Assembly (NCBI RefSeq): GCF_003470205.1
Contig: NZ_QWKP01000220.1
Coordinates: 1-64,000 of the forward strand
Reading direction: 5' to 3'
DNA length: 64,000 nucleotides
Source: Cellulomonas rhizosphaerae
Lineage (GTDB): Bacteria; Actinomycetota; Actinomycetes; Actinomycetales; Cellulomonadaceae
Position numbers and translations under genes: made by a program. Below, one piece after another: positions 41,931-50,441 of the stretch (position 1 is the first letter of the stretch; each line of letters begins with the position of its first letter). Below the pieces are notes generated by a model that saw only the letters and a program-made list of their open reading frames with translations, was not told where the DNA came from and ran no database searches.

Positions 41931-43049
41931 TCAGGCCCGGTAGGCACCCGACATGAGCACGGCCCCGCCGTGCACGCCCTTGGTGCCCGCGACGAACCCG
42001 GGCGCGCCCACGACGTCCGTCGTCGGGTCGCTGTCCCGAACCGTGCCGAGCTCCCACGCGGGCAGCCCGAGCTCGGCGGCGTGCGCGAGCACCCCGTCCA
42101 GCGCGTCGGGCGCGACCATCGCGACCATGCCCACGCCCAGGTTCAGGGTGCCCTCGAGGTCGGTCCACGGGACCTGCCCCAGCCCTTGCACGAGCGAGAA
42201 GATCGGCGGCAGCTCCCAGCCGCCCCGGTCGATGTCCGCGACGAGGCCCACGGGCAGCACGCGCGCCACGTTCGACGCCAGTCCCCCGCCGGTCACGTGG
42301 CTGAACGCGTGGAGCCCGGCGACGCCGGCCCGGCGCGCGAGCGCGAGGCAGTCGGAGGCGTAGACGCGCGTCGGCTCGAGCAGCTCCTCGCCCAGCGTGC
42401 GGCCGAGCTCGTCGACGTGCCGGTCCAGCGCCCAGCCCGCCTGGCGGACCACGGCCCGCACGAGCGAGTAGCCGTTGGAGTGCAGGCCCGACGATCCGAG
42501 CGCCACGAGCACGTCGCCCGCGCGCACGCGCTCGGGACCGAGCAGCTCGTCGGCCTCGACCACGCCGGTCGCGGCGCCGGCCACGTCGTACTCGTCGGGC
42601 GCCAGCAGGCCGGGGTGCTCGGCCGTCTCGCCGCCGACGAGGGCCGTGCCAGCGACCGAGCACGCCGCCGCGATGCCGCGCACCACGTCGGCGATGCGCT
42701 CGGGCACCACGCGGCCGGTCGCGATGTAGTCGGTCATGAACAGCGGCTCGGCGCCGACCACGACGATGTCGTCGACCACCATGCCCACCAGGTCGAACCC
42801 GATGGTGTGGTGGATGTCGAGCGCCTGCGCGATCGCGACCTTGGTGCCGACGCCGTCCGTGGACGTCGCGAGCAGCGGGCGGCGGAACCGCGTGAGCGCC
42901 GAAGCGTCGTACAGGCCGGCGAACCCGCCGACGCCGCCGAGCACCTGCGGACCGTGCGTCGCGCGCACGGCGTCCTTCATCAGCTCGACGGCCTTGTCGC
43001 CGGCCTCGGTGTCGACGCCGGCACCGGCGTAGGTGACCGGCCCGTTCAC
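41931..43049 (-). CDS. purM: Phosphoribosylformylglycinamidine cyclo-ligase (AIR synthetase)
   Basis: A 372-aa purine biosynthesis enzyme that closes the imidazole ring using ATP. VTYAGAGVDTEAGDKAVELM opens it; LLATSTDGVGTKVAIA, MVVDDIVVVGAEPLFMTDY and ALVGGETAEHPG are the PurM core motifs, and HVTGGGLASNVARVLP lies in the C-terminal domain. The GTG at 43049 overlaps the purF stop as GTGA, so it is coupled to purF as in many actinobacteria. Confidence 0.95.
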   Translation of the reverse strand: MNGPVTYAGAGVDTEAGDKAVELMKDAVRATHGPQVLGGVGGFAGLYDASALTRFRRPLLATSTDGVGTKVAIAQALDIHHTIGFDLVGMVVDDIVVVGAEPLFMTDYIATGRVVPERIADVVRGIAAACSVAGTALVGGETAEHPGLLAPDEYDVAGAATGVVEADELLGPERVRAGDVLVALGSSGLHSNGYSLVRAVVRQAGWALDRHVDELGRTLGEELLEPTRVYASDCLALARRAGVAGLHAFSHVTGGGLASNVARVLPVGLVADIDRGGWELPPIFSLVQGLGQVPWTDLEGTLNLGVGMVAMVAPDALDGVLAHAAELGLPAWELGTVRDSDPTTDVVGAPGFVAGTKGVHGGAVLMSGAYRA

Positions 43050-44599
43050 GGGTGCTCCAGCGCGGTGGCGCCACCGGTTCCGGGCAGGATCGACATGAGA
43101 CCGTCCTCGGGTGCCCCCAGGGGGAGCTCGTTCTGCTCGAGCAGGTGCTTGCCCAGCCTGTCGGCGGGCGGCAGCTCGATCGGGTACACGCCGGAGAAGC
43201 AGGCGGTGCACAGCTGGGAGCGCGGCTGCTCGGTCGCGGCGACCATGCCCTCCTCGGAGATGTAGCCGAGCGAGTCGGCGCCCAGCGAGGCCCCGATCTC
43301 GTCGACGGCCAGGCCGTTGGCGATGAGCTCGGCGCGGCTGGCGAAGTCGATGCCGTAGAAGCAGGGCCACTTCACGGGCGGCGAGGAGATGCGGATGTGC
43401 ACCTCGGCCGCGCCCGCCTCGCGCAGCATCCGGACCAGCGCGCGCTGCGTGTTGCCGCGCACGATCGAGTCGTCGACGACCACGAGCCGCTTGCCGCGGA
43501 TGACCTCGCGCAGCGGGTTGAGCTTGAGCCGGATGCCGAGCTGGCGCAGCGTCTGCGACGGCTGGATGAACGTGCGGCCCACGTAGGCGTTCTTGGTCAG
43601 GCCCTGCCCGAACGGGATGCCGGACTCCTGCGCGTACCCGACGGCCGCGGGCGTGCCGGACTCCGGCACGGGGATGACCAGGTCCGCCTCGACGGGGTGC
43701 TCGATCGCCAGGCGACGGCCCATCGCGACGCGCGCGGTGTGCACCGAGCGGCCGGCGATCGTCGTGTCCGGGCGGGCGAGGTAGACGTACTCGAACACGC
43801 AGCCGGCGCGCGGCTCGCTCTTGGGCGCGAACCGCGTGGAGCGCAGCCCGTCGGCGTCGATCGCGATGAACTCGCCGGGCTCGATCTCGCGCACGAAGGA
43901 CGCGCCGACGATGTCGAGCGCCGGGGTCTCGCTCGCGACGACCCAGCCGCGCTCGAGTCGGCCCAGCACGAGCGGCCGCACGCCCTGGGGGTCGCGCGCG
44001 GCGTAGAGCGTGTGCTCGTCCATGAAGACCAGGCAGAACGCGCCGCGCAGGCGGGGAAGCACCTCGAGCGCCGTGGCCTCGAGCGTGCGGTCCGGGTCCC
44101 CGGCGAGCAGCGCCGTGATGAGCGCCGTGTCCGTGGTGTTGCCGCGCGCGAGCTCGCCGCGCCGCTGGCTGCCGTAGCGCTCCGCGACGAGGTCGACGAG
44201 CTCCGCAGTGTTGGTGAGGTTGCCGTTGTGCCCGAGGGCGACCGTGCCGGCGGCCGTGGGGCCGAGCGTGGGCTGCGCGTTCTCCCACGTGGAGCCGCCG
44301 GTGGTCGAGTACCGGGCGTGGCCGATGGCGATGTGGCCCTGCAGCGCGTTGAGCGCGGTCTCGTCGAAGACCTGGGAGACGAGGCCCATGTCCTTGTAGA
44401 CGAGCAGCTGCGTGCCGTTGCTTGTCGCGATGCCGGCGGACTCCTGTCCGCGGTGCTGCAGGGCGTACAGGCCGAAGTAGGTCAGCTTGGCGACTTCTTC
44501 GCCAGGTGCCCACACTCCGAAGACGCCACAGGCGTCCTGGGGGCCTTTTTCGTTGGGGAGGAGGTCGTGGTTCAGACGTCCGTCTGCGCGGGGGGCCAC
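43046..44599 (-). CDS. purF: Amidophosphoribosyltransferase
   Basis: A 517-aa enzyme for the first committed step of purine synthesis. A 23-residue propeptide precedes nucleophile Cys24 in DACGVFGVWAPG; the glutaminase half has LQHRGQESAGI and LGHNGNL. The phosphoribosyltransferase half carries VVVDDSIVRGNTQ for PRPP binding. Cys residues in KWPCFYGIDF and QLCTACFSG are consistent with the [4Fe-4S] site of the Bacillus-type enzyme. It is first of the purF-purM pair. Confidence 0.96.
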   Translation of the reverse strand: MAPRADGRLNHDLLPNEKGPQDACGVFGVWAPGEEVAKLTYFGLYALQHRGQESAGIATSNGTQLLVYKDMGLVSQVFDETALNALQGHIAIGHARYSTTGGSTWENAQPTLGPTAAGTVALGHNGNLTNTAELVDLVAERYGSQRRGELARGNTTDTALITALLAGDPDRTLEATALEVLPRLRGAFCLVFMDEHTLYAARDPQGVRPLVLGRLERGWVVASETPALDIVGASFVREIEPGEFIAIDADGLRSTRFAPKSEPRAGCVFEYVYLARPDTTIAGRSVHTARVAMGRRLAIEHPVEADLVIPVPESGTPAAVGYAQESGIPFGQGLTKNAYVGRTFIQPSQTLRQLGIRLKLNPLREVIRGKRLVVVDDSIVRGNTQRALVRMLREAGAAEVHIRISSPPVKWPCFYGIDFASRAELIANGLAVDEIGASLGADSLGYISEEGMVAATEQPRSQLCTACFSGVYPIELPPADRLGKHLLEQNELPLGAPEDGLMSILPGTGGATALEHP

Positions 44600-44680
44600 G
44601 CGGCTATCGTCGCACAGGTCCCGGGGCCGACGAGAGCGCCGTCCAGTCCCCGGGAGTGTCCGGCGGACGTGAGGCAGGGG

Positions 44681-45112
44681 TCAGCGGAGCCGGGGCGCCT
44701 TGGAGCGCTTGTCCGCCCAGACCGCGAGCGCGCCGCCGACGAAGCCACCGACGATCCCGACCGCCACGACCATGACCGTGCGCACCGCACCCTCGCCGTC
44801 GAGGAACGAGATGAAGCCCGACCCGTCGGCGACCAGGCGCGTCTCGGGGTGGATGATCACGGCGAGCAGCAGGCCGACAACCATGCCGCCGAGCGCGCCG
44901 AACGTGATGAAGGCGCTGTACTTGGGGGCCCGACGCACGGTCGCGGGGGTCGCGGTGCGCTCGAGCTCCTCCTCGGAGGGGATCGGCGGCTCGACGTCCT
45001 CGTCGGGCGCGTCCTCCTGCGGCGTCAGCGCCTCGGGGCCGGCGGGAGCGTCCGCGGCGGGCACGACGACCGTCGGGTCGTCGGGCGTCTCGTCGCGCGG
45101 CTCGCTGGGCAC
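44681..45112 (-). CDS. Hypothetical membrane protein
   Basis: A 143-aa protein: an acidic, Pro-rich disordered N-terminal half (DETPDDPTVVVPAADAPAG...PIPSEEELERTATP), then two hydrophobic helices (FITFGALGGMVVGLLLAVII and MVVAVGIVGGFVGGALAVW) and a basic end. It starts with GTG. Similar proteins appear beside purF in related genomes, to my knowledge without function. Confidence 0.68.
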   Translation of the reverse strand: MPSEPRDETPDDPTVVVPAADAPAGPEALTPQEDAPDEDVEPPIPSEEELERTATPATVRRAPKYSAFITFGALGGMVVGLLLAVIIHPETRLVADGSGFISFLDGEGAVRTVMVVAVGIVGGFVGGALAVWADKRSKAPRLR

Positions 45113-45126
45113 CCGCAGATCTTAGG

Positions 45127-45519
45127 TCAGGACTCCTGCCAACCCCGCACCCGGGTGGCCTGCAGCGGCAGCAGGTCGGCGAGGTCGGCGCGCTCCCCCG
45201 AGGCGTGCACGAGCCCGGCCTCGACCGCATCGTCCCAGGTCAGCATGCCTGTCGCGAGCCCGAGCCAGGTCTGCGGATCGGTCTCGACGACGTTGGGCGG
45301 GGTGCCGCGGGTGTGACGAGGTCCCTGCACCGCCTGGACGGCTCCGTCGGGCGGCACGCGCACCTCGACCGAGTTCCCGGGTGCGACGTCGGCCAGCTCC
45401 TCGAGCGTGAACCGGACCGCGGTCCGGCGCGCCGGCGTCGCGACGCCGGACGGGTCGGCCCGCCAGAGTGCGAGCGCGGCGCGGCCGTCGGCGGGATCGG
45501 TGCGGCGGCGCGGAGGCAT
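45127..45519 (-). CDS. Sterol-carrier-family-like protein
   Basis: A 130-aa protein. An N-terminal Arg-rich start ([19 protein letters not shown]) leads to [20 protein letters not shown] and a core [12 protein letters not shown]...[17 protein letters not shown] with the alternating pattern of SCP2-type lipid-binding domains. [20 protein letters not shown] is the typical closing helix. The ligand is unknown. It is divergent from trpS, separated by the trpS leader. Confidence 0.7.
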   Translation of the reverse strand: MPPRRRTDPADGRAALALWRADPSGVATPARRTAVRFTLEELADVAPGNSVEVRVPPDGAVQAVQGPRHTRGTPPNVVETDPQTWLGLATGMLTWDDAVEAGLVHASGERADLADLLPLQATRVRGWQES

Positions 45520-45598
45520 GGCTCGATCATGCCCCGCGCCGCCCACAGCTCTGCCCCGACGGGCCCATCGGCACCGTGCGCGCGCTAGTGTCCTGGGC

Positions 45599-45631
45599 AT
45601 GTCCTCGACGACCTGGCGCTGGCTGCACTAG
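45599..45631 (+). CDS. trpS leader peptide [10 protein letters not shown]
   Basis: A 10-codon ORF with two Trp codons separated by one Arg, 100 nt upstream of trpS. Trp occurs rarely, so WRW in such a short ORF is a strong attenuation signature. Ribosome-mediated attenuation by a Trp leader is established for a Streptomyces trpS gene. Its ribosome site is weak; the start codon is chosen by the WxW context. Confidence 0.75.
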   Translation: MSSTTWRWLH

Positions 45632-45677
45632 ACGCAGCCCGCGGTCGTCCTGCCCTCGAGCTGCTCACGCGGCTGCG
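45621..45677 (+). promoter_or_regulatory. Trp attenuator with two competing stems
   Basis: GGCTGC at the leader end (45621-45626) can pair with GCAGCC (45634-45639). The same downstream strand (45633-45643) can instead pair with CGCGGCTGCG (45668-45677), with one bulged C. The two pairings exclude each other, so ribosome stalling at the Trp codons would switch structure. Confidence 0.55.
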
Positions 45678-45731
45678 GGGGCATCGCTGTCTCGTCGGCC
45701 GGTGTGCTGCTCACGTCCCTGAGGAGCCCTC

Positions 45732-46721
45732 ATGTCCGACACCCCTCGTCCCCGCATGCTCACCGGTGAACGCCCGACCGGCCCGCTGCACATCGGCCAC
45801 CTGTTCGGCACCGTGGCCAACCGCGTCCGCCTGCAGGCCTCCGGCGTGGAGACCTTCCTGGTCGTCGCCGACTACCAGGTCATCACCGACCGCGAGGTGG
45901 CCGGCGATCTCGCGGGGAACGTCCGCGAGATCGTGCTCGACTACCTCGCGGCGGGCATCGACCCGGACGCCGCGACGATCTTCACGCACAGCTCGGTGAC
46001 GGCCCTGCACCAGCTCATGCTGCCGTTCCTGTCGCTCGTGTCCGTCGCGGAGCTCGACCGGAACCCGACGGTCAAGACCGAGCTCGCCGACTCCGGGCGC
46101 GCCCTGAGCGGCCTCATGCTCACCTACCCCGTGCACCAGGCCGCGGACATCCTGTTCTGCCACGCCACGGTCGTGCCCGTGGGGCGCGACCAGCTTCCCC
46201 ACCTGGAGCTCACCCGCACGATCGCGCGCCGGTTCAACCAGCGGTACAGCGAGTACTTCACGTCGCCCGAGGGGCTGCTCTCTCAGGCACCGACCGTGCT
46301 GGGCACCGACGGGCGCAAGATGGCCAAGAGCCGCGGCAACGCGATCGAGCTCCGGGCGTCGGCCGACGAGACCGTCCGGGCGATCCGCTCCGCGCGCACG
46401 GACTCGCAACGGTTCATCACCTACGACCCGGTCGAGCGCCCCGAGGTCGCCAACCTGCTGCTGCTCACGTCGCTGTGCACGGGCGTCGCACCGGAGGTCG
46501 TCGCGGACGGAATCGGCGACGGCGGCTCGGGCCGGCTCAAGGCCGTGCTCGCCGACGCGCTCGTCGCCCACCTGGCACCGCTGCGCGCGCGCCGGGCGCT
46601 CTACGCGGCCGAGCCCGGGCTCGTGGCCGACGTCCTCGCGCAGGGCAACGCCCACGCGAACGAGCTCGCGGACGCCACGATCCGGGACGTCCGCGAGCTC
46701 ATGGGGATGGTCTACCGGTGA
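45732..46721 (+). CDS. trpS: Tryptophanyl-tRNA synthetase
   Basis: A 329-aa class I aminoacyl-tRNA synthetase that charges tRNA-Trp. The HIGH motif is in PTGPLHIGHLFG (about residues 15-26) and KMSKS appears as KMAKSRGNAI. VPVGRDQLPHLELTRTIARRF lies at the tryptophanyl-adenylate site. Length is normal. The ribosome site GAGGAG is 6 nt before the ATG. The Trp-rich leader upstream suggests that expression rises when charged tRNA-Trp is scarce. Actinobacteria often carry two trpS genes; this attenuated one resembles the inducible type. Confidence 0.95.
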   Translation: MSDTPRPRMLTGERPTGPLHIGHLFGTVANRVRLQASGVETFLVVADYQVITDREVAGDLAGNVREIVLDYLAAGIDPDAATIFTHSSVTALHQLMLPFLSLVSVAELDRNPTVKTELADSGRALSGLMLTYPVHQAADILFCHATVVPVGRDQLPHLELTRTIARRFNQRYSEYFTSPEGLLSQAPTVLGTDGRKMAKSRGNAIELRASADETVRAIRSARTDSQRFITYDPVERPEVANLLLLTSLCTGVAPEVVADGIGDGGSGRLKAVLADALVAHLAPLRARRALYAAEPGLVADVLAQGNAHANELADATIRDVRELMGMVYR

Positions 46722-46725
46722 GCGG

Positions 46726-48108
46726 TCACCACTTCGCGTTGCGGGCCAGCTCCAGCGCGATGTCCTGGAACCAGGCACCGGCGGACGGGCCGCCGTTGCA
46801 GGTGCCGTCGGACTCGCCGGGCAGCTTGACCCACAGGAGGGCGTCGAGGCCGGTGCCGTCGTTCACGAGCGTCGGCCGGTCGCCGAGCGCGCGGCCGCGG
46901 GGGTTGCACCACTCGCCGTTGGAGCCGTTGCCGTTGCGCGAGGTGTCGATGACGAACTTCTTGCCGCCGAGCTGCTGGGAGATCTGCTGGCCGTAGGTCT
47001 TGGAGGCGGCGGTCGTCTGGTAGTTCGAGGTGTTGAGCGCGAAGCCGACCGCGTACTCGAAGCCGACCTGGTTGAGCCGCGCGACCGCGGTGCTCACGGG
47101 CAGCCAGGCCGAGTGACCGGCGTCGATGTAGACGCGGGCGCCCTTGAGCGTCAGCGACTTGGCCGCGTACTTGAGGAAGCCGACGCGGTCGCCCTGGCCG
47201 GAGCAGTCGCCCAGCTGCGCGAGGGCATCGGGCTCGAGCACGACGTACGGCTTGCCCTGGATGCCGGACGCGACGGTGTCGATCCACGCCGCGTAGGCGC
47301 TCTCGGCCACGCCGCCGCCCGAGTAGGAGCCGCAGTCACGGCCGGGGATCGCGTAGATGACGAGCGTCGGGACCTTGCCGGCGGCGACCGCGCGGCCCGT
47401 GTAGTCGGCCACCTCGGCCTTGGCGTGGGCCGGGTCCGCCCAGTTGCCGACCCAGTAGGCCTGCGGGGTGAGCGCGATCTTCTCGAGCAGGGTCTTGTCG
47501 GTGCCCGAGGCGGGCTGCCACGCCTTGTAGCCCTGCGTCGTGGGGTCGACGTAGAGGCTGCCGGTGGTGACCGGCGGGGTGGTGGGCGTGACGGTCGGCG
47601 TCGGGGTCGGCGTGGGGGTGGGGGTCACGGTCGGGGTCACCGTCGGGGTGGGTGTCGGGGTGGGCGTCGTCGGCGGCTGCGTGGGCGTCGAGCCCGTGCA
47701 GGTCGTGCCGTTCACGGTGAACGAGCTCGGCACGGGGTTGGCGGTGGTCCAGGCCCCGTTGAAGCCGAAGTTCGCCTTCGCGTTGGTGGCCAGCGAACCG
47801 TTCCAGGCGAGACTCGCAACCTTGACCGACGAGCCCGACGTGGTCAGGGCGCCGTTCCAGAGCTGCGAGATCGACTGCCCGGACGCCAGCGTCCAGCCCA
47901 CGTTCCACGAGCTGATCGGGTCACCCAGGTTGGTCACGGTGACGTCCGCACCGAACCCGCCCTGCCACTGGCTCGTGATCTTGTAGTCGACCTTGCAGCC
48001 GGGGGCAGCCATGGCGGGGGTGGCGGTGCTGGCGGTCACGGCGGTCAGGCCGGCCACCACGACGGCCGCGGCGACGAGCAGCGCGGCGGCACTTCTGCGG
48101 GGGGACAT
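46726..48108 (-). CDS. cenA: Secreted GH6 endoglucanase with N-terminal CBM2 (CenA-like)
   Basis: A 460-aa extracellular cellulase. A signal peptide of about 35 residues ends near ATPAMAAPGC. CBM2 (about 36-136) has CKVDYKITSQWQGGFGADV with paired Cys at both ends. A Pro/Thr linker (about 140-180) follows. The GH6 domain shows LVIYAIPGRDCGSYSGGG (GH6 signature with the Asp), VVLEPDALAQLGDC with the catalytic acid Asp, and FVIDTSRNGNGSNGEWCNPRG. GH6 enzymes cleave beta-1,4-glucan with inversion. Order and length match Cellulomonas CenA endoglucanase; a cellobiohydrolase activity cannot be excluded from sequence alone. A perfect LacI-type palindrome lies about 135 nt upstream. Confidence 0.93.
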   Translation of the reverse strand: MSPRRSAAALLVAAAVVVAGLTAVTASTATPAMAAPGCKVDYKITSQWQGGFGADVTVTNLGDPISSWNVGWTLASGQSISQLWNGALTTSGSSVKVASLAWNGSLATNAKANFGFNGAWTTANPVPSSFTVNGTTCTGSTPTQPPTTPTPTPTPTVTPTVTPTPTPTPTPTVTPTTPPVTTGSLYVDPTTQGYKAWQPASGTDKTLLEKIALTPQAYWVGNWADPAHAKAEVADYTGRAVAAGKVPTLVIYAIPGRDCGSYSGGGVAESAYAAWIDTVASGIQGKPYVVLEPDALAQLGDCSGQGDRVGFLKYAAKSLTLKGARVYIDAGHSAWLPVSTAVARLNQVGFEYAVGFALNTSNYQTTAASKTYGQQISQQLGGKKFVIDTSRNGNGSNGEWCNPRGRALGDRPTLVNDGTGLDALLWVKLPGESDGTCNGGPSAGAWFQDIALELARNAKW

Positions 48109-48240
48109 GGTCGTGGATCTCCTCGGGAACGTCCGGCAGGGTGGCGGTCAGCCCCGGGCGTCGACGATGACGCCGCGGGCTCCGCTCTCCACCCGAGGTA
48201 ACCCGACGACGCGCCTCGTGGCGAGACGAACCGGCACGAC

Positions 48241-48250
48241 GAAACGTTTC
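48241..48250. promoter_or_regulatory. GAAACGTTTC palindrome upstream of the cellulase gene
   Basis: A perfect 10-bp palindrome 133 nt upstream of the cenA-like start. It matches the core pattern of LacI/GalR-family operators (central CG, A/T arms). No LacI gene is in the window. Confidence 0.5.
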
Positions 48251-48283
48251 AGTCGCCCAACTCGCACCGTCGAAGCGCTTGCG

Positions 48284-50347
48284 TCAGCTCCCCAACGTGA
48301 CGTGCAGGATCTTCTCGTTGCTGTTGTTGGCGATCGAGTCCTTGTCGCCCGTGGTGCTCGTCGTGAGCCACAGCCCGCCGTCGGGCGCCGGCTCGACCGT
48401 CCGCAGCCGCCCGTAGGTCCCGGTGAAGAACGCCTGGACGTCGGTCAGGCTCGTCCCGCTGATGACCTCGCGGTACAGGCGCGTGCCGCGCTCGCAGGCC
48501 ACGTAGAGGACGTCGCGCACGATCGCGATGCCCGAGCAGGACCCGTCCACGGTCGGGTAGGTGCGCTTCGGCGCGATGTACCCGGCCGTGCCGCACGTGC
48601 CGCTCGTGCCCTCGCACGCGGGCCAGCCGTAGTTGCCGCCCTTGGTGATCAGGTTCGTCTCGTCCATCACCGCGTTGCCGAACTCCTGCTCCCACAGCCG
48701 GCCCTGGGAGTCGAACGCCAGGCCCTGCGGGTTGCGGTGCCCGTAGCTCCACACGTAGTTGCCGAACGGGTTGTCCGACGGCACCGTGCCGTCCGGGTTC
48801 AGGCGCAGGACCTTGCCGTTGAGGCTGCTGATGTTCTGGGCGTTGTCGCCGTTCTGCGCGTCGCCGGTGCTGGCGTAGAGCTTGCCGTCGGGCCCGAACC
48901 GCAGCCGGCCGCCGTCGTGGAACTTGTTGCGCAGGATGCCGCTGAGCAGCACCTGCTCCGAGCTCGTCACGAGCAGGTTGTTCTCGACCTTGAAGCGCAC
49001 GATCCGGTTGTCGGTCGGCGAGGTGTGCATGACGTAGAGCCAGTGGTCGCTCGCGTAGGTCGGGGCGATCGCGAGCCCGAGCAGCCCGCCCTCGCCGTCG
49101 GTGCCGGAGACGTTCGGGACCGTGCCGACGGTCGTCTTGGCACCCGTCGTCGGGTTGAGCCGGACGATGTCCTGCGCGTCGCGGCGGCTGTACAGGATCG
49201 TCCCGTCGGGCAGCGTCACCAGGCCCCACGGGATGTCGGTGTCCGTGCCGATCTGCTGCACCGAGCAGATGGCGCTGCCGCACGCGGCGCCGGTCGTCAC
49301 GCTCGTCGACGCGCTGCGCGCCGAGACGTTGCCCTGGCCGTCGCGCGCCTCGACCGCGTACGCGTAGGCGGTCGACGGGCTCAGGCCGCTGTCGACGAAG
49401 GTCGTCGCCGGCGGGACGGTCGCCGTGCCCGTCACCGTGCCGACCTTGGTGCCGCCGCGGTAGACGTCGTAGGCACGCACGCCGGTGTTGTCGGTCGAGG
49501 CGGTCCAGCGCAGCGTGACCGTGGTCCCTGAGGCGGCCCCGGTGACGCCGGTCGGGGTGCTCGGCGCCTGGGTGTCGACCTGGCACTGGGGCGGGGTGAT
49601 CGACACCGTGCTGCTGGCCTGCGAGACGTTGCCGGCGGCGTCTCGGGCGTTGACGAACAGCCCCCAGGTCACGCCGGCGACGACGGTCAGGCTCGTCGAC
49701 AGCGTCGTCCCGCTGACGGACTTCATGAGCTGGCCGTCGTGGAAGACGTCGTAGGCGACGACGCCCACGTCGTCGGTCGACGCGTTCCACGCGAACGTCA
49801 CCGAGTCGCACGTCAGGTTGCTCACGCGCGCGTTGCCGGGCACGGACGGCGGGTTCTTCTCGGCGCTCAGCGCGGTCGTCCACTGCTGGTTCGTCTGGCC
49901 GTTGCAGGTCCACATGATCACCGAGCTGCCGTTCGCGGTCGCGCGGCCGGACACGTCGAGGCACAGCCCGGACTGCACGCTGCGGACGGAGCCGTCCGCG
50001 TTCAGCGTCCAGCGCTGGTTGGCGCCGCCGTTGCACGGGTAGATCTGGACCTTCGCGCCGGTCGCGGTCGAGGCGCCCGAGACGTCGAGGCACGTGGTCG
50101 CGTCGAAGACCGTGAGCTGGCCACCCGTGGTCAGGGTCCAGCGCTGCCGCGCCGCCGTGCCGCAGTCGTTGATCACGACAGGCGTCTTCGCCGCAGTCGC
50201 ACCGCCCGCGACGTCGAGGCAGCGTCCGGAGCCGACCCCGACGATCGTCGCGGTCGTCGCCGCCGACGCGGGTGGCGCAACGAGGATCGAGACGACGAGT
50301 CCGGCGATGACCGCGGCGAGCAGCCAGGGTGAGCGACGCGAGGGCAT
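48284..50347 (-). CDS. Secreted PQQ-dependent sugar dehydrogenase-like enzyme with ricin and fibronectin-III modules
   Basis: A 687-aa extracellular multimodular protein. Signal peptide 1-29 (ends PPASAAT). Ricin-type lectin (CBM13) at about 33-155 with three QxW-type repeats (RQRWTL, NQRWTLN, NQQWTT) and CLDV motifs. Two fibronectin-III domains follow (about 165-255 and 262-350: VTFAWNASTDDVGVVAYDVF; VTLRWTASTDNTGVRAYDVY). The C-terminal 330 residues are a six-bladed propeller of the soluble glucose/sorbosone dehydrogenase family: WGLVTLPDGTILYSRR, LLGLAIAPTY, HDGGRLRFGPDGKLYASTGD and YGHRNPQGLAFD, with NYGWPACEG. The enzyme probably oxidises plant-derived sugars at a polysaccharide surface. 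AAGGAGA precedes the ATG at 50347. Confidence 0.9.
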   Translation of the reverse strand: MPSRRSPWLLAAVIAGLVVSILVAPPASAATTATIVGVGSGRCLDVAGGATAAKTPVVINDCGTAARQRWTLTTGGQLTVFDATTCLDVSGASTATGAKVQIYPCNGGANQRWTLNADGSVRSVQSGLCLDVSGRATANGSSVIMWTCNGQTNQQWTTALSAEKNPPSVPGNARVSNLTCDSVTFAWNASTDDVGVVAYDVFHDGQLMKSVSGTTLSTSLTVVAGVTWGLFVNARDAAGNVSQASSTVSITPPQCQVDTQAPSTPTGVTGAASGTTVTLRWTASTDNTGVRAYDVYRGGTKVGTVTGTATVPPATTFVDSGLSPSTAYAYAVEARDGQGNVSARSASTSVTTGAACGSAICSVQQIGTDTDIPWGLVTLPDGTILYSRRDAQDIVRLNPTTGAKTTVGTVPNVSGTDGEGGLLGLAIAPTYASDHWLYVMHTSPTDNRIVRFKVENNLLVTSSEQVLLSGILRNKFHDGGRLRFGPDGKLYASTGDAQNGDNAQNISSLNGKVLRLNPDGTVPSDNPFGNYVWSYGHRNPQGLAFDSQGRLWEQEFGNAVMDETNLITKGGNYGWPACEGTSGTCGTAGYIAPKRTYPTVDGSCSGIAIVRDVLYVACERGTRLYREVISGTSLTDVQAFFTGTYGRLRTVEPAPDGGLWLTTSTTGDKDSIANNSNEKILHVTLGS

Positions 50348-50441
50348 CCGGGTCTCCTTCGACCATGACCGCCCGGGACCGGGCGATCGCCGCGCCCCAC
50401 TCTGCCCCCGCGGCGCCGACCTGTCGCGCCGACGTGACGGA

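Noticed and set aside
47571-47690. Repetitive GGGGTC/GGGGTG tract as a possible CRISPR or minisatellite
   Set aside because: It is the coding sequence of a Pro/Thr linker: period 6 nt, in frame, no spacers.
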